Assembly (NCBI GenBank): GCA_904387055.1
Contig: CAJFKV010000011.1
Location: 1-47,107, forward strand
Reading direction: 5' to 3'
DNA from: Candidatus Heteroruminococcus faecigallinarum
GTDB lineage: Bacteria > Bacillota > Clostridia > Oscillospirales > Ruminococcaceae
Length of the DNA: 47,107 nt
The stretch's first letter is position 1. Each line of letters begins with the position of its first letter. Both the position numbers and the translations under genes were made by a program. The notes beneath the pieces were generated by a model. The model did not search any database and was not told where the DNA came from. It worked only from the letters and a program-made list of their open reading frames with translations. Below are positions 32,262 through 41,211 of the stretch, in pieces.

Positions 32262-33890
32262 TTACTTGGGAACCTGGACCCCCGCAAGGGCCTCGGCGAT
32301 GTTGAGGGTGTGGTCCAGCAGACGCTCGATGTCGGTGAGCATCTCGCTGTACAGGATGCTCAGCTCGGCGGAGGTGCCGCCGTCCCGCATCCGGTCCAGC
32401 TGGGCGGTCCGGTATTGCTTGTTCCGGTCGTCGCTCTCCTTTTCCAGCCGGGAAACGGTTTCCAGCATGGAGAGCTTGTCCCCGTCGTCGGCAAAGGTGA
32501 TGGCATCCAGGGCCTGCTTGGTCATCGTCCGCAGGCCCTCCAGCTCGGTGGTGGTGGAGGCGTCCAGCTGGATCTTCCGCTCCTGGAGGGCGGGAAGGTA
32601 CTCCGCCATGTTCATGGCGTGGTCGCCAATCCGCTCGATGTTGCTGCAAACCTCCAGCATCCGGGAAAAACGGTCCGAGTCGGTGCTGGACATCTCGTGG
32701 GTGGACACCCGGCTGATGCACCGGGTGATCTCCGCGTTGTACTGGTCGATGGTGTCCTCCTGCTTGGAGACCAGGTCCAGCAGGACCGGGCTGCGCTGAA
32801 GCAGAGCGTCAAAGGCCATCTCCACATTGGCGGCGGCCAGGGCGAACATGAGAGCCTCCTGCTTGCGAAGCTCCGACAGGGCGATGGCGGTAGACCCCAT
32901 GCTCCGCTCGTCCACAAACTCCAGATGGATGCCGTCGTCCAGCTCCTGGGTGGGCAGATCGGGAAGGACCTTCCGGGAGAAGGCCGCCAGCTTGTCGCCG
33001 AAGGGGAAGAGCACCACCGTGGTGGTGATGTTGAAGATAACGTGGGTGACGGCAATCTGGGAGGGAACATCCCCCGGCAGGAAGCCCTGGATCACCTCCA
33101 CAAAGGGGGTCAGCAGGCAGATGGCGGTGAAGAGGGCGGTACCGATCACGTTGAAGGTCAGGTGGATGATGGTGGTCCGCTTGGCGTTCCGATTGCCCCC
33201 CAGGGCGGCTAGGACGGCGGTGATACAGGTGCCGATGTTCTGGCCGAAGAGGACATAGACCGCGCTGTCCAGGCCGATGAGGCCGCTGAAGGCCAGTGCC
33301 TGAAGAATGCCGATGCTGGCGGAGGAGCTTTGGATAATGGCAGTGAAGATCATGCCGGTGAGGATACCCAGAATCGGGTTGGAGAAGCGGGTGAGCAGCT
33401 GGATAAAGGGCTCATACTCCCGCAAGGGGGCCATGGCGCTGCTCATCAGATCCATGCCGATGAACAGGATGCCCAGGCCGGCGATGATCTGCCCCACGCA
33501 GGCCACCTTCTCCTTCTTGCTGAGCATGGTGAGGGCGACGCCCACAAAGGCGATGAGCGGGGCGATCATCCCGATGTCCAGGGCAATCAGCAGGCCGGTG
33601 ACGGTGGTGCCGATGTTGGCGCCCATGATGACCCCCACTGCCTGGGTCAGGGTCATCAGGCCGGAGTTGACGAAGCCCACCACCATGACGGTGGTAGCAG
33701 AGGAGCTCTGGATCACCGCCGTGATTCCCGCTCCCACCAGGACACCCAGCAGACGGTTGGAGGTGAGGGTTTCCAGCACCGACTTGAGCCGGTCGCCGGC
33801 GGCCACCTCCAGATTGGCGCACATGGTGTTCATGCCGTAGAGAAAGAGGGCCAGCCCGCCCAACAACAAAAAGACGTCTTGCAGCTCCAT
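32262..33890 (-). CDS. Na+/phosphate cotransporter (NptA/YjbB) with C-terminal PhoU-like domain
   Basis: 542 residues. The transport part (about 1-310) has two inverted repeats, each with the family QSSSA motif: QSSSATTVMV at 61-70 and QSSSASIGIL near 190, plus GANIGTT and GQNIGTC. The C-terminal part (about 340-540) is all-helical and PhoU-like. The protein moves phosphate with Na+ across the membrane, with direction depending on gradients; the PhoU part probably regulates it. ATG at 33890 follows AAGGAG. It is divergent from comEC. Confidence 0.93.
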   Translation of the reverse strand: MELQDVFLLLGGLALFLYGMNTMCANLEVAAGDRLKSVLETLTSNRLLGVLVGAGITAVIQSSSATTVMVVGFVNSGLMTLTQAVGVIMGANIGTTVTGLLIALDIGMIAPLIAFVGVALTMLSKKEKVACVGQIIAGLGILFIGMDLMSSAMAPLREYEPFIQLLTRFSNPILGILTGMIFTAIIQSSSASIGILQALAFSGLIGLDSAVYVLFGQNIGTCITAVLAALGGNRNAKRTTIIHLTFNVIGTALFTAICLLTPFVEVIQGFLPGDVPSQIAVTHVIFNITTTVVLFPFGDKLAAFSRKVLPDLPTQELDDGIHLEFVDERSMGSTAIALSELRKQEALMFALAAANVEMAFDALLQRSPVLLDLVSKQEDTIDQYNAEITRCISRVSTHEMSSTDSDRFSRMLEVCSNIERIGDHAMNMAEYLPALQERKIQLDASTTTELEGLRTMTKQALDAITFADDGDKLSMLETVSRLEKESDDRNKQYRTAQLDRMRDGGTSAELSILYSEMLTDIERLLDHTLNIAEALAGVQVPK

Positions 33891-33958
33891 GAATTTTCTC
33901 CTTACTCCTTCCTGGATGGCCGCGGGGGACCATCACGGGGTAAATATTCTACGACCTT

Positions 33959-33987
33959 ATTATTGCAAAAGTATGAAGTTCTTGCAA
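33959..33987 (-). promoter_or_regulatory. Promoter of the Na/Pi cotransporter gene
   Basis: TTGCAA (33982-33987), 17 bp, AATAAT (33959-33964), about 70 bp before the ATG. Confidence 0.65.
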
Positions 33988-34056
33988 GAAAAAGTTTCGC
34001 CAATTCCCATAAAATCGATGAAATTTTACATTTGACTGATTTTGAAAGGAAAAGCT

Positions 34057-34085
34057 TTGCCTTTTTGTCAATTTTTGAATACAAT
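34057..34085 (+). promoter_or_regulatory. Promoter of the comEC operon
   Basis: TTGCCT (34057-34062), 17 bp, TACAAT (34080-34085), 24 bp before the ATG. The region between the two divergent promoters is AT-rich. Confidence 0.55.
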
Positions 34086-34109
34086 GAAGGAAAAGGGGGG
34101 TGAGGGAAC

Positions 34110-36191
34110 ATGACGGAGTATCGCCCGGCGAGGCCGCTTTTCTGGTGGACGGTGGGGATTCTCCTCTCCCTGGCGGCGCTGATCCTGCTGGAAAGGGGCG
34201 GCTTGCTGCTGCTGGGAGCGGTGGCCCTGTGCGCAGCGGGGCTTTTCCTGCCGCGGACCCGGACGGTGGCCCTGCTGGCCGGGACGGCGGTGCTGGCCGG
34301 GGGAGCCGCCCTGGCCTTTTGGGAGCTGTCCGCCGCCCCGGTGTGGGCCCTCGCGGGACAGGAGCACCCGTTCCAGGGGCTGGTCCTCTCGGTGGAGGAG
34401 CTGGACGGGGCCGCCCGGTACCAGCTGTACGGCGAGACCCCGGCCCTGGAAGGACGGCGGATCCTTCTGCCGGTCGTCTCCTTCCAGGAGGAACTGCTGC
34501 AGCCGGGGCAGGAGGTGGAGGGGGTCGTCGCCTTCTCCCGGCCGGTGGACCGGGAAGGACGGCACTGGCTCCATTCCCAGGATTTCCTCTTGGAGGGGGA
34601 GGGGGTGCTCACCCCTTCGGTCAATGGGCTGTCGTCCACGGCGCGGGGGCGGGTTCTGGGTCTGCGCGTCGCCATGCTCCAGGCCCTGGACCGGGCACTC
34701 CCCGCCCCGGCGGCCGGGCTGGCCCGAGCCCTGCTCCTTTCGGATGACAGCGCCGTGGAACCGGAGTTGCTGGCGGCCATGCGCCGCTGCGGCACCGCCC
34801 ATCTGTTGGTGGTATCCGGGTACCATGTCTCTCTCCTGCTGGGCGGACTGACGGCGGTGTTCCGTCGGCTGCGCAGCCCCATGTGGGTCCAGTTGTTGTG
34901 GGGCGGAGTCGTTTTGCTGGGCTTCGGGGCGCTGGTGGGGTTCACCCCGTCGGTTGTGCGGGCGCTGGTGATGGGCGGGGCCTGTCTGCTGGCCCAGGCG
35001 GTAGGCCGGGAACAGGACTCCCTCACGGCTCTGGCGCTGGCCGCAGCGCTGCTGCTCCTGGGAAACCCTTACCGGCTGCTTTCCTGGAGCTTCCTCCTCT
35101 CTTTCGTGTCCACCCTGTCGGTCCTTCTCTTTACCCAGCCGATCCTGGGCTGGATGACCGCCCGGGCCAGGGCGGCCAGGAGACCCATTCCGGTTCTGGT
35201 ACAGGGGGTGGCCGGAACAGTGGGGGTATCGGTGGCGGCGGCGGTCCTCACCTTTCCCGTTCAGGCGGTCATGTTTGGATGGCTGCCCCTCCTTTCTCCC
35301 CTGGCCAATCTGCTGGTGGCGCCGCTGGTGCCGGTTCTCTTTTTTGGCGGGGCGGCGGCCGCGTTTTTGGGGCTGGCGGGGACAGCGGTCCCCGGCTGGC
35401 TCTCGGGAATCTGCCAGCTGGCCGCGTGGCTGATGGACGGCAGCTCCCGCCTGATGGCGTCCCTGCGAGGCGCCTCCCTCCCGGTGAACGACTGGTGGAT
35501 GGTGGGATGGCTGTTTGGCGCGGCGGCGGTTCTTTTGGCAGCTCGGGCAGCCCGGTTCTCCGCCCGGCAGGCCCGGTGGCTGGTGCTGCTGGCGGTGCCG
35601 CTCCTGGTGGGGAGCGGCCTGTCCGGCCTGGACCACAACCGGTCGATCGCCCTGGTGGCCCAGTCGGACTGCGGCAATCTGGTGGCCTCCCGAGGCGGCA
35701 AAGGGGCGGTGGTCCTGGACCGGATGGAGGATCCGGACAGGCTGGAGGAGCTGGTCCTGCTGCTGGACCGGCAGAACGTCCGCCAGGTGGAGCTTCTGGT
35801 CTGCCTGCCCGGGGCCGGGGCGGAGTATATCGCCGAGGCCTGCCGCCTTCTGGAGCCCCAGGCGGTGCTGCTTCCCCGCGGGCGGGAAAACCGGGACGGC
35901 CTGCGGCTGCCGGACAGTGTCTGGACCGGGACCCCAGAAGAGAGCCGCGTTCAGCTTCTGGGAGGACTGGTTTGCCCGGCCCAGGTGGAGGAGGAGTATT
36001 TGGTTTTGGAAATCGGCGGCGGGAAGGTGCTGAAATTGTTTGCCGGGTATGGTATAATAAAGGACAAGTCACCTCTGCGGGAGGTGAACGCCGCGGCCAC
36101 GCCGGTGGGGAGCCTGGTGGCGATGGACGGGTCGCTGCGCCCGGTGACCTTGGTGGATGGAAGCCAGCGGATATGGATACCAGTGGAGTGA
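34110..36191 (+). CDS. comEC: ComEC/Rec2-type DNA-uptake channel with degenerate lactamase domain
   Basis: 693 residues. Two N-terminal helices and an OB-like DUF4131 region (about 75-190) precede the competence domain (about 200-500), whose hallmark HLLVVSGYHVSLLLGGL is near 230. About eight to ten membrane helices follow. The last 170 residues align in position with the metallo-beta-lactamase domain of ComEC, but its HxHxDH metal motif is absent; the only trace is a strand-helix pattern. ComEC carries single-stranded DNA through the membrane during transformation. The lactamase part is proposed to degrade the other strand, which this copy could not do with that motif. ComEC and HolA are neighbours in many Firmicutes. 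Confidence 0.88.
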   Translation: MTEYRPARPLFWWTVGILLSLAALILLERGGLLLLGAVALCAAGLFLPRTRTVALLAGTAVLAGGAALAFWELSAAPVWALAGQEHPFQGLVLSVEELDGAARYQLYGETPALEGRRILLPVVSFQEELLQPGQEVEGVVAFSRPVDREGRHWLHSQDFLLEGEGVLTPSVNGLSSTARGRVLGLRVAMLQALDRALPAPAAGLARALLLSDDSAVEPELLAAMRRCGTAHLLVVSGYHVSLLLGGLTAVFRRLRSPMWVQLLWGGVVLLGFGALVGFTPSVVRALVMGGACLLAQAVGREQDSLTALALAAALLLLGNPYRLLSWSFLLSFVSTLSVLLFTQPILGWMTARARAARRPIPVLVQGVAGTVGVSVAAAVLTFPVQAVMFGWLPLLSPLANLLVAPLVPVLFFGGAAAAFLGLAGTAVPGWLSGICQLAAWLMDGSSRLMASLRGASLPVNDWWMVGWLFGAAAVLLAARAARFSARQARWLVLLAVPLLVGSGLSGLDHNRSIALVAQSDCGNLVASRGGKGAVVLDRMEDPDRLEELVLLLDRQNVRQVELLVCLPGAGAEYIAEACRLLEPQAVLLPRGRENRDGLRLPDSVWTGTPEESRVQLLGGLVCPAQVEEEYLVLEIGGGKVLKLFAGYGIIKDKSPLREVNAAATPVGSLVAMDGSLRPVTLVDGSQRIWIPVE

Positions 36192-36203
36192 GGAGGGAGA
36201 GCC

Positions 36204-37286
36204 ATGCGGCTGAAAAGCGAGAAGGAACTGTCGGCCCAGCTGGCCGCCGGGACCCTGGCGCCCGCCTATCTCCTCTGCGGAAGCCAGGAATATCTGATTG
36301 ACAAGGCCCTGGCTGCCCTGCTGAAGAAGGCGGTGCCCGGCGGGATGGAGGCCTTCAACCTTCAGCGGCTGGACGGGAAGGAGGGGATCGTCCTGGACGA
36401 CCTCCTTGCCGCCATGGAGGCCCTTCCTCTCATGGCCCGGCGAAAGTGCGTGGTGGTGGACGACCTGAATCCGGAGGCTCTCTCCGCCGGCGACCTGGAC
36501 CGCCTGGCCCAGGAGATGGCGGACCTGCCGGAGAGCTGCGTTCTGGCGGTCACGGTGAAGAGCTTCCCCATCAAGGCGGTCAAGGGCAAGAAGAAGGACA
36601 AGGCTGCCCGGCTGGTGGAGCTGTTTGAAAAGCACAAGCGGGCCGTGGTGTTGGACCTGTCGGTGGCGGCCCAGTCGGACACCGTCCGGATGCTGCGGGA
36701 GCTGGCCCAGCGGCGGGGATGCCAGCTGTCCCCCCAGCTGGCGTCCCACCTGATGAACCGGGTGGGCGGCGACCTGCTCCAGCTGCGCAGCGAGGTGGAG
36801 AAGGTCTGTGCCTATGCCGGCGGAGGGGCCATCACCCGGGAACAGATCGACCGGGTGGGGGCCCTCACCATCGATGCGGGGGTGTTTGAGCTGTCCAAGG
36901 CCATCCTGCGGCGGGACTACGCCGGTTCTCTGCGGGTGATTGGGGACCTGCTCTACCAGAAGGAGGAGCCCACCGCCATTCTGGCGGCGGTGACCGCCTC
37001 CTTTGTGGATCTGTACCGGGCCAAGGTGGCCAAGCGCGCCAAGGTGGAGGGCGGCGAGGCGATGAACGCCTTTGGGTATTACGGCTCCCGCCAGTTCCGA
37101 TACACCAGGGCTGCCTCGGACGAGGGACGGTACTCCAAGGACTTCCTTCGGGAAGCGCTGCTGGTGCTGGCCCAGGCGGACCTCACTCTGAAGAGCCAGC
37201 GGATGGACGGACGGGTGGTGCTGGAGAAAGCGGTGACCCAGATCTTTCTCCTGGCCCAGGCCGACCGGCCTGCCTTCCGGTCTTGA
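36204..37286 (+). CDS. holA: DNA polymerase III delta subunit
   Basis: 360 residues. APAYLLCGSQEYLIDKAL near 20-37 is the delta-subunit start, a P-loop remnant without the GKT lysine, as in all HolA. The AAA+ small domain and the C-terminal collar domain (LYRAKVAKRAKVEGGEAM near 275) follow. It opens the beta clamp in the clamp loader. GGAGGG precedes the ATG, 12 bases after comEC, so the genes are one operon. Length is typical. Confidence 0.95.
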   Translation: MRLKSEKELSAQLAAGTLAPAYLLCGSQEYLIDKALAALLKKAVPGGMEAFNLQRLDGKEGIVLDDLLAAMEALPLMARRKCVVVDDLNPEALSAGDLDRLAQEMADLPESCVLAVTVKSFPIKAVKGKKKDKAARLVELFEKHKRAVVLDLSVAAQSDTVRMLRELAQRRGCQLSPQLASHLMNRVGGDLLQLRSEVEKVCAYAGGGAITREQIDRVGALTIDAGVFELSKAILRRDYAGSLRVIGDLLYQKEEPTAILAAVTASFVDLYRAKVAKRAKVEGGEAMNAFGYYGSRQFRYTRAASDEGRYSKDFLREALLVLAQADLTLKSQRMDGRVVLEKAVTQIFLLAQADRPAFRS

Positions 37287-37300
37287 AAGGGGGCGGAAGG

Positions 37301-37921
37301 ATGGAGCGGTACCCTCTGCGCAAGCCGGTCATCGTGGAAGGCCGGTACGACAAGATCAAGCTGGACAGCCTGTTTGTGGGGGAGATCATCCCCACCGACG
37401 GCTTTCGCATCTTCAAGGAACCCGGCCGGCTGGCGCTGATCCGCTCGCTGGCGGCCAAAACCGGCATCATCGTCCTTACCGACTCGGACCAGGCCGGTTT
37501 CAAAATCCGTTCCTATCTGGCCAGCGCCATTCCCCGCGACCAGATTACCCACCTGTATATCCCGGACATCACCGGCAAGGAAAAACGAAAGACCCACCCC
37601 TCCGCCGAGGGCACCCTGGGGGTGGAAGGGGTACCCGCCCAGGTGATTTTGGAGGCCTTCCGGGAGGCGGGGGAGCTGGACGGCCCGGCGCCCCGGCCCT
37701 CCCGCCCCATCACCAAGCTGGATCTGTACGAGGCGGGGCTGTCCGGCGGGGAAGGGAGCCGGGCCCTGCGCAGCGCCCTCCTTGCCCGGCTGGACCTTCC
37801 GGCCCGCCTAGGGACCAACGCCCTGGTGGGGGTGCTCAACCGCCTGCTGGATTACGACCAATTCTGCCGGCTGCTGGAGGAACTTCGGCAGCCGGGTGCT
37901 GCAAAGGAGAATGAACCATGA
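37301..37921 (+). CDS. RNase M5-like Toprim protein with DUF4093 domain
   Basis: 206 residues. PVIVEGRYDKIKL carries the Toprim glutamate and LTDSDQAG the DxD metal pair near 60, both intact. The C-terminal half matches DUF4093 (EGTLGVEGVPAQVILEAF, then LYEAGLSGGEGS). RNase M5 trims 5S rRNA precursors. The N-terminal sequence departs from B. subtilis RnmV, so this may be a paralogue. An upstream TTG at 37283 overlaps holA; ATG at 37301 after GGCGGAAGG is preferred. The stop overlaps the next ATG by four bases. Confidence 0.8.
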   Translation: MERYPLRKPVIVEGRYDKIKLDSLFVGEIIPTDGFRIFKEPGRLALIRSLAAKTGIIVLTDSDQAGFKIRSYLASAIPRDQITHLYIPDITGKEKRKTHPSAEGTLGVEGVPAQVILEAFREAGELDGPAPRPSRPITKLDLYEAGLSGGEGSRALRSALLARLDLPARLGTNALVGVLNRLLDYDQFCRLLEELRQPGAAKENEP

Positions 37922-38178
37922 ACGATCAACAGAAGAAACCCGCCGCCGACCGGCCCAGCACCTTTGTGACGGTGGTGGGGATCGCTGCGGTCATTACCGC
38001 CCTGTGCAACTTCGGAGGGATCATCCCCTGGCCGGTTCACCAGCTGTGTATTGCCGCCGGCTTTGGTTATGGGGCGCTGGACAAGGGAAATACCAACCCC
38101 AAGGTGCGGATCGCCTTCGGCGTCTGCGCCGTCATCTTTGTGGGCCTCTTTGTCTTTTCCCTGGTGGGGATGGGCTGA
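37918..38178 (+). CDS. Small two-helix membrane protein
   Basis: 86 residues. A polar start is followed by hydrophobic segments at about 16-34 and 63-84, with a short loop containing LDKGNTNPKVR. No known family is recognised. It overlaps the preceding stop (ATGA) and the following NUDIX start (TGATG), so it is translated with both, which argues that it is a real gene. Confidence 0.7.
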   Translation: MNDQQKKPAADRPSTFVTVVGIAAVITALCNFGGIIPWPVHQLCIAAGFGYGALDKGNTNPKVRIAFGVCAVIFVGLFVFSLVGMG

Positions 38179-38681
38179 TGGAGGTATGGGAACTGTATGA
38201 CCGGGAGGGAAACCCCACCGGCCGCCGGATCTGCCGGGGGGAGCCAATCCCGGCGGGCTACCGGTACCTGGCCGCCGAGGTGTGGATTACCGACGGGGCC
38301 GGCCGCCTGCTGATCCAGCAGCGTTCCCTTGCCAAGAAGGCCTTTCCCGGCCGCTGGGGGATGACCACCGGCTGCATGGTGGTGGGGGAAGACTCCCGCC
38401 AGGGGGCCGCCCGGGAGGTGGCCGAGGAGCTGGGCATCGCCGTGGAGCCCCGGGAGCTGGAGTTCTGGCGGCGGTTTGTGCGGAAGGAGGCCATCTGGGA
38501 CGTGTACCGCCTCTGCCGGCCGGCGGCCCTGGAGGACCTGCGGCTGCAAGGGGAAGAGGTGCTCCAGGCCGATTGGGAAACCCCGGCCCAGATTCGGGAG
38601 CGGGCCGCCAAAGGAGAGATGGTGGAGTACCCGGAGTTTCTTGCCCTTCTGGCCCAAGCGGAGAAGGAGTGGCTTCCTTAA
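38178..38681 (+). CDS. NUDIX hydrolase (YfcD/IPP-isomerase-like group)
   Basis: 167 residues. The NUDIX box spans about 76-98 (G, five residues, E, seven residues, REVAEELGI), all metal-binding glutamates present. The leading MEVWELYDREGNPTGRRI and KKAFPGRWGMTTGC segments resemble the YfcD group, which is related to isopentenyl diphosphate isomerase. It hydrolyses some nucleoside- or prenyl-diphosphate; the substrate is unknown. The ATG overlaps the stop of the small membrane protein. Confidence 0.87.
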   Translation: MEVWELYDREGNPTGRRICRGEPIPAGYRYLAAEVWITDGAGRLLIQQRSLAKKAFPGRWGMTTGCMVVGEDSRQGAAREVAEELGIAVEPRELEFWRRFVRKEAIWDVYRLCRPAALEDLRLQGEEVLQADWETPAQIRERAAKGEMVEYPEFLALLAQAEKEWLP

Positions 38682-38706
38682 GTCCCCAGGAGAGGAGGAT
38701 GACCGG

Positions 38707-40035
38707 TTGAACCTGGATAGCTTTTCCTTTATCTTTGTTTTTCTGCCCCTGTCCCTGGGGGCCTACTATCTGGCGCCTCCCCGCCGCCGCCCGGCGGTGG
38801 TGCTGGGGGTGTCTTTGGTTTTTTATGTCCTCCTGGAGGGACGGTGGATTCTGCTGATGGCCGCCTCCCTGGGGGTGGATTTTGCCATCAGCCGGGCAAT
38901 CCACCGCTTTGGCCCCCGGGACGACCGGAGCCGGCGGCTGCTGGCCCTGGCGGTGGGAAAAAGCCTGCTGCTGATGCTGGGGTCCACCGCCCTGAGGCAA
39001 ATTTACCAGATCCACCAGCCCCTGGGGATCTATCTGTATACCCTTTCCTCCCTGGGGTATCTGATCGACCTGTACTGGGGGGAGATCGACTACCAGCCCA
39101 GCCTGGTGAACTATGGGGTGCTGTGCTGCTTTTTTGGCAAGCTGTACGCCGGCCCGCTGGTGGAGGCGAAGGAGTTTTTCCCCCAGCTGAAGGACCCCCG
39201 CCCCTCTCTGGATCAGGTGGGGGAGGGGATGATGATCTTTGTCCAGGGTTTGGCCAAGAAGGTGATCCTGGCCGACGGAATCATCTCCTTCTACCAGCAG
39301 CTGGCGGCCCTCACCCAGAACGAGATGAGCGTGATCGGGGCGTGGGCCACCGTATTTGCCGCCATGTTCACCCTCTATTTCCGCCTGTCGGCCTACTGTG
39401 ACATGGCCAAGGGGCTGGGGCGGATGTTCGGCCTGGAGCTGCCGGACAACTTCTACTACCCCATCCAGTCCCGGACGGTGACCGACTTTTTCAGCCGGTT
39501 CAATATGACGGTGAGCAGGTATATCCGCCACTACGTCTACGGGAGCCTGGGCTCGGACCAGAACGGCGGTCTGTCCACCAGCCTGAATGTCATGCTGACA
39601 GCCATGCTCATGGGGCTGTGGTTTGGCTTGGGGATCAATTACCTGATGTGGGGCGTCTTTCTGGGGGCCTTTATTGTGGTGGAGACCCTCTTTGGCCAGC
39701 GGATCATCAAGGTGGTGCCGCCCTTTTTCCTGCGGATCTACACCTTTGCCGTGACCCTCCTCTCCTTTGCCCTCTTTGCCACCACCAGCCTTCGGCAGGC
39801 GAGTCAGTACCTGCAGGCCATGTTTGGCCGGGGCGGAATTCCCTTTTTGGACAACGAGGTTCTCTACCTCTTCTCCACCAATTACCTGGTCCTGATTCTC
39901 TGCCTTCTTCTGTCCACCAGCCTGTTCCACACCATCTTCCGTTTTCTGCGCCGCCAGTTTCCCAGCGGGGCGACGGCGCTGGGAGCGTTGGGAAATCTGG
40001 CTCTTCTGGCCCTGACCGTGGCCCTGATGCTGTAA
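38707..40035 (+). CDS. MBOAT-family (AlgI/DltB-like) membrane protein lacking both catalytic histidines
   Basis: 442 residues, about 11 membrane helices, aligning end to end with bacterial MBOAT O-acyltransferases. SRTVTDFFSRFNMTVSRYI (255-273) matches the usual TEFWRRWHISLS block, but the histidine is N266. LMGLWFGLGINYLMWG (301-316) matches LTGLWHGASWNFVLWG, but the catalytic histidine is F306; the usual FDFSGYSDMA is FRLSAYCDMA. The protein is otherwise well conserved (DMAKGLGRMFGLELPDNF). It is unlikely to be an active acyltransferase. The start is TTG at 38707 with GGAGG eight bases upstream; the nearby ATG frame stops at once. The altered DHHW-like partner follows 12 bases later. Confidence 0.85.
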   Translation: MNLDSFSFIFVFLPLSLGAYYLAPPRRRPAVVLGVSLVFYVLLEGRWILLMAASLGVDFAISRAIHRFGPRDDRSRRLLALAVGKSLLLMLGSTALRQIYQIHQPLGIYLYTLSSLGYLIDLYWGEIDYQPSLVNYGVLCCFFGKLYAGPLVEAKEFFPQLKDPRPSLDQVGEGMMIFVQGLAKKVILADGIISFYQQLAALTQNEMSVIGAWATVFAAMFTLYFRLSAYCDMAKGLGRMFGLELPDNFYYPIQSRTVTDFFSRFNMTVSRYIRHYVYGSLGSDQNGGLSTSLNVMLTAMLMGLWFGLGINYLMWGVFLGAFIVVETLFGQRIIKVVPPFFLRIYTFAVTLLSFALFATTSLRQASQYLQAMFGRGGIPFLDNEVLYLFSTNYLVLILCLLLSTSLFHTIFRFLRRQFPSGATALGALGNLALLALTVALML

Positions 40036-40047
40036 GGGGGGAAGACG

Positions 40048-41136
40048 ATGATCAAGCGCATAACCATTTTGCTGATGCTGGCTGTGTTGGTGGTGGCCCC
40101 CCTGGGAACCATTCTGTCCAGCCCGGAGGGGCTGGGCCAGGTGAAGGATCTGGAGAGCCTGGAGGAATATTTGCAGGACAATTTCTGGGAGCGGCAGCCC
40201 CTCATCGACCTGGCCCGCTGGTTCCAGCTGACCGGGGGCCTGGTGGAGCGCAACGACGTGTTCTACTCGGAGGAGGGGCTGATTGAGGACTTCCAGCCGG
40301 AGGACCCCTATGCCGCCAGCACGGTCAACACCCGGGAGATCATCCACTTTTCCGAGAGCAACAGCTGTCCGGTGGCCCTGGTGCTGATCCCCACCGCCCG
40401 GGCGGTGAAGCAGGAGCAGGTGCCCGCCTTCCTGGTGGACAAGGGATTCAACCAGAAGACCTTCATCGACGACAGCTACCGGGGGATGGCCGGCTATGTG
40501 ACCACGGTGGACGCCTACGCGGCCCTGCTGCCCCACCGCAACGAGTATATCTATTACCGGACCGATACCAATCCCACCGCGTACGGCGGTTACCTCATCT
40601 ACCAGGAGCTTGCCCGCCGCCTGCGGTTTACCCCGGTGGGGATGGAGGAGCTCCGCCAGGAGCACCTGGAGCACCATTACCTGGGGAACCTATACGACCG
40701 GTGGGGGTATGGCGGGGTGGAGCCGGATATTCTCACCGCCTACCGCCTCCAGGAGGATGTGGGATACCGTGTGACCCACCGGGGCGGCCGGCCCCGCAGC
40801 TATTTTACCCTCTATCCCCAGTACAAGCTCCAGTCCCAGGACCCCTACGCCCTGTACCTGGGAGGGATTTCCCCCTGGATCGACCTGGAGACCAGCGGCC
40901 TGCGGCGGGACGACAGCCTGCTGGTGTTTGGAGACAGGGCGACCATCAGCTACCTGCCCCTGCTCACCTCCCACTACCAGTCCATCACCTTTATCGACCT
41001 GTCCCAGATTACCACTACCCAGCTGGAGGATCTGGATCTGTCCCAATACGACCAGGTTCTCTTCTCCTATTCGGTGGATACCTATGTGACCGACGATTCC
41101 CTTCAAAAGTTGGCGGTCCTTTCAGGGGAAGGTTGA
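40048..41136 (+). CDS. DHHW/AlgJ-like SGNH-fold partner protein lacking its catalytic motifs
   Basis: 362 residues with an N-terminal signal anchor (7-24) and an extracellular body. It aligns with DHHW-family proteins that partner MBOAT exporters. The TDHHWTxxGAY block reads TDTNPTAYGGY (172-182), so only the Asp of the D-x-H pair survives. The nucleophile block GDS reads GDR: LLVFGDRATISYLPLLTSHY has R297 where the serine should be. The surrounding framework (ALVLIPTARAV, LLPHRNEYIYYRTD, FIDLSQ) is kept. The fold is probably intact but without esterase or acyltransferase activity. It is in one operon with the MBOAT gene and ends at a strong terminator. Confidence 0.82.
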   Translation: MIKRITILLMLAVLVVAPLGTILSSPEGLGQVKDLESLEEYLQDNFWERQPLIDLARWFQLTGGLVERNDVFYSEEGLIEDFQPEDPYAASTVNTREIIHFSESNSCPVALVLIPTARAVKQEQVPAFLVDKGFNQKTFIDDSYRGMAGYVTTVDAYAALLPHRNEYIYYRTDTNPTAYGGYLIYQELARRLRFTPVGMEELRQEHLEHHYLGNLYDRWGYGGVEPDILTAYRLQEDVGYRVTHRGGRPRSYFTLYPQYKLQSQDPYALYLGGISPWIDLETSGLRRDDSLLVFGDRATISYLPLLTSHYQSITFIDLSQITTTQLEDLDLSQYDQVLFSYSVDTYVTDDSLQKLAVLSGEG

Positions 41137-41167
41137 CAGGAAGATCCGGAAAAACGACGATGAGGGC

Positions 41168-41200
41168 CCGCCTTCTCGGCCGAGAAGGCGGACCCGTTTT
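41168..41200 (+). terminator. Terminator of the comEC-to-DHHW operon
   Basis: A perfect 24-bp palindrome (41168-41191; arms CCGCCTTCTCGG and complement) followed by GACCCGTTTTTGTT. Confidence 0.85.
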
Positions 41201-41211
41201 TGTTCTTGAAG

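Noticed and set aside
38287..40677. 796-codon open frame on the minus strand
   Set aside because: Antisense to the NUDIX, MBOAT and DHHW-like genes; the product is H/Q/G-rich with no fold signature.
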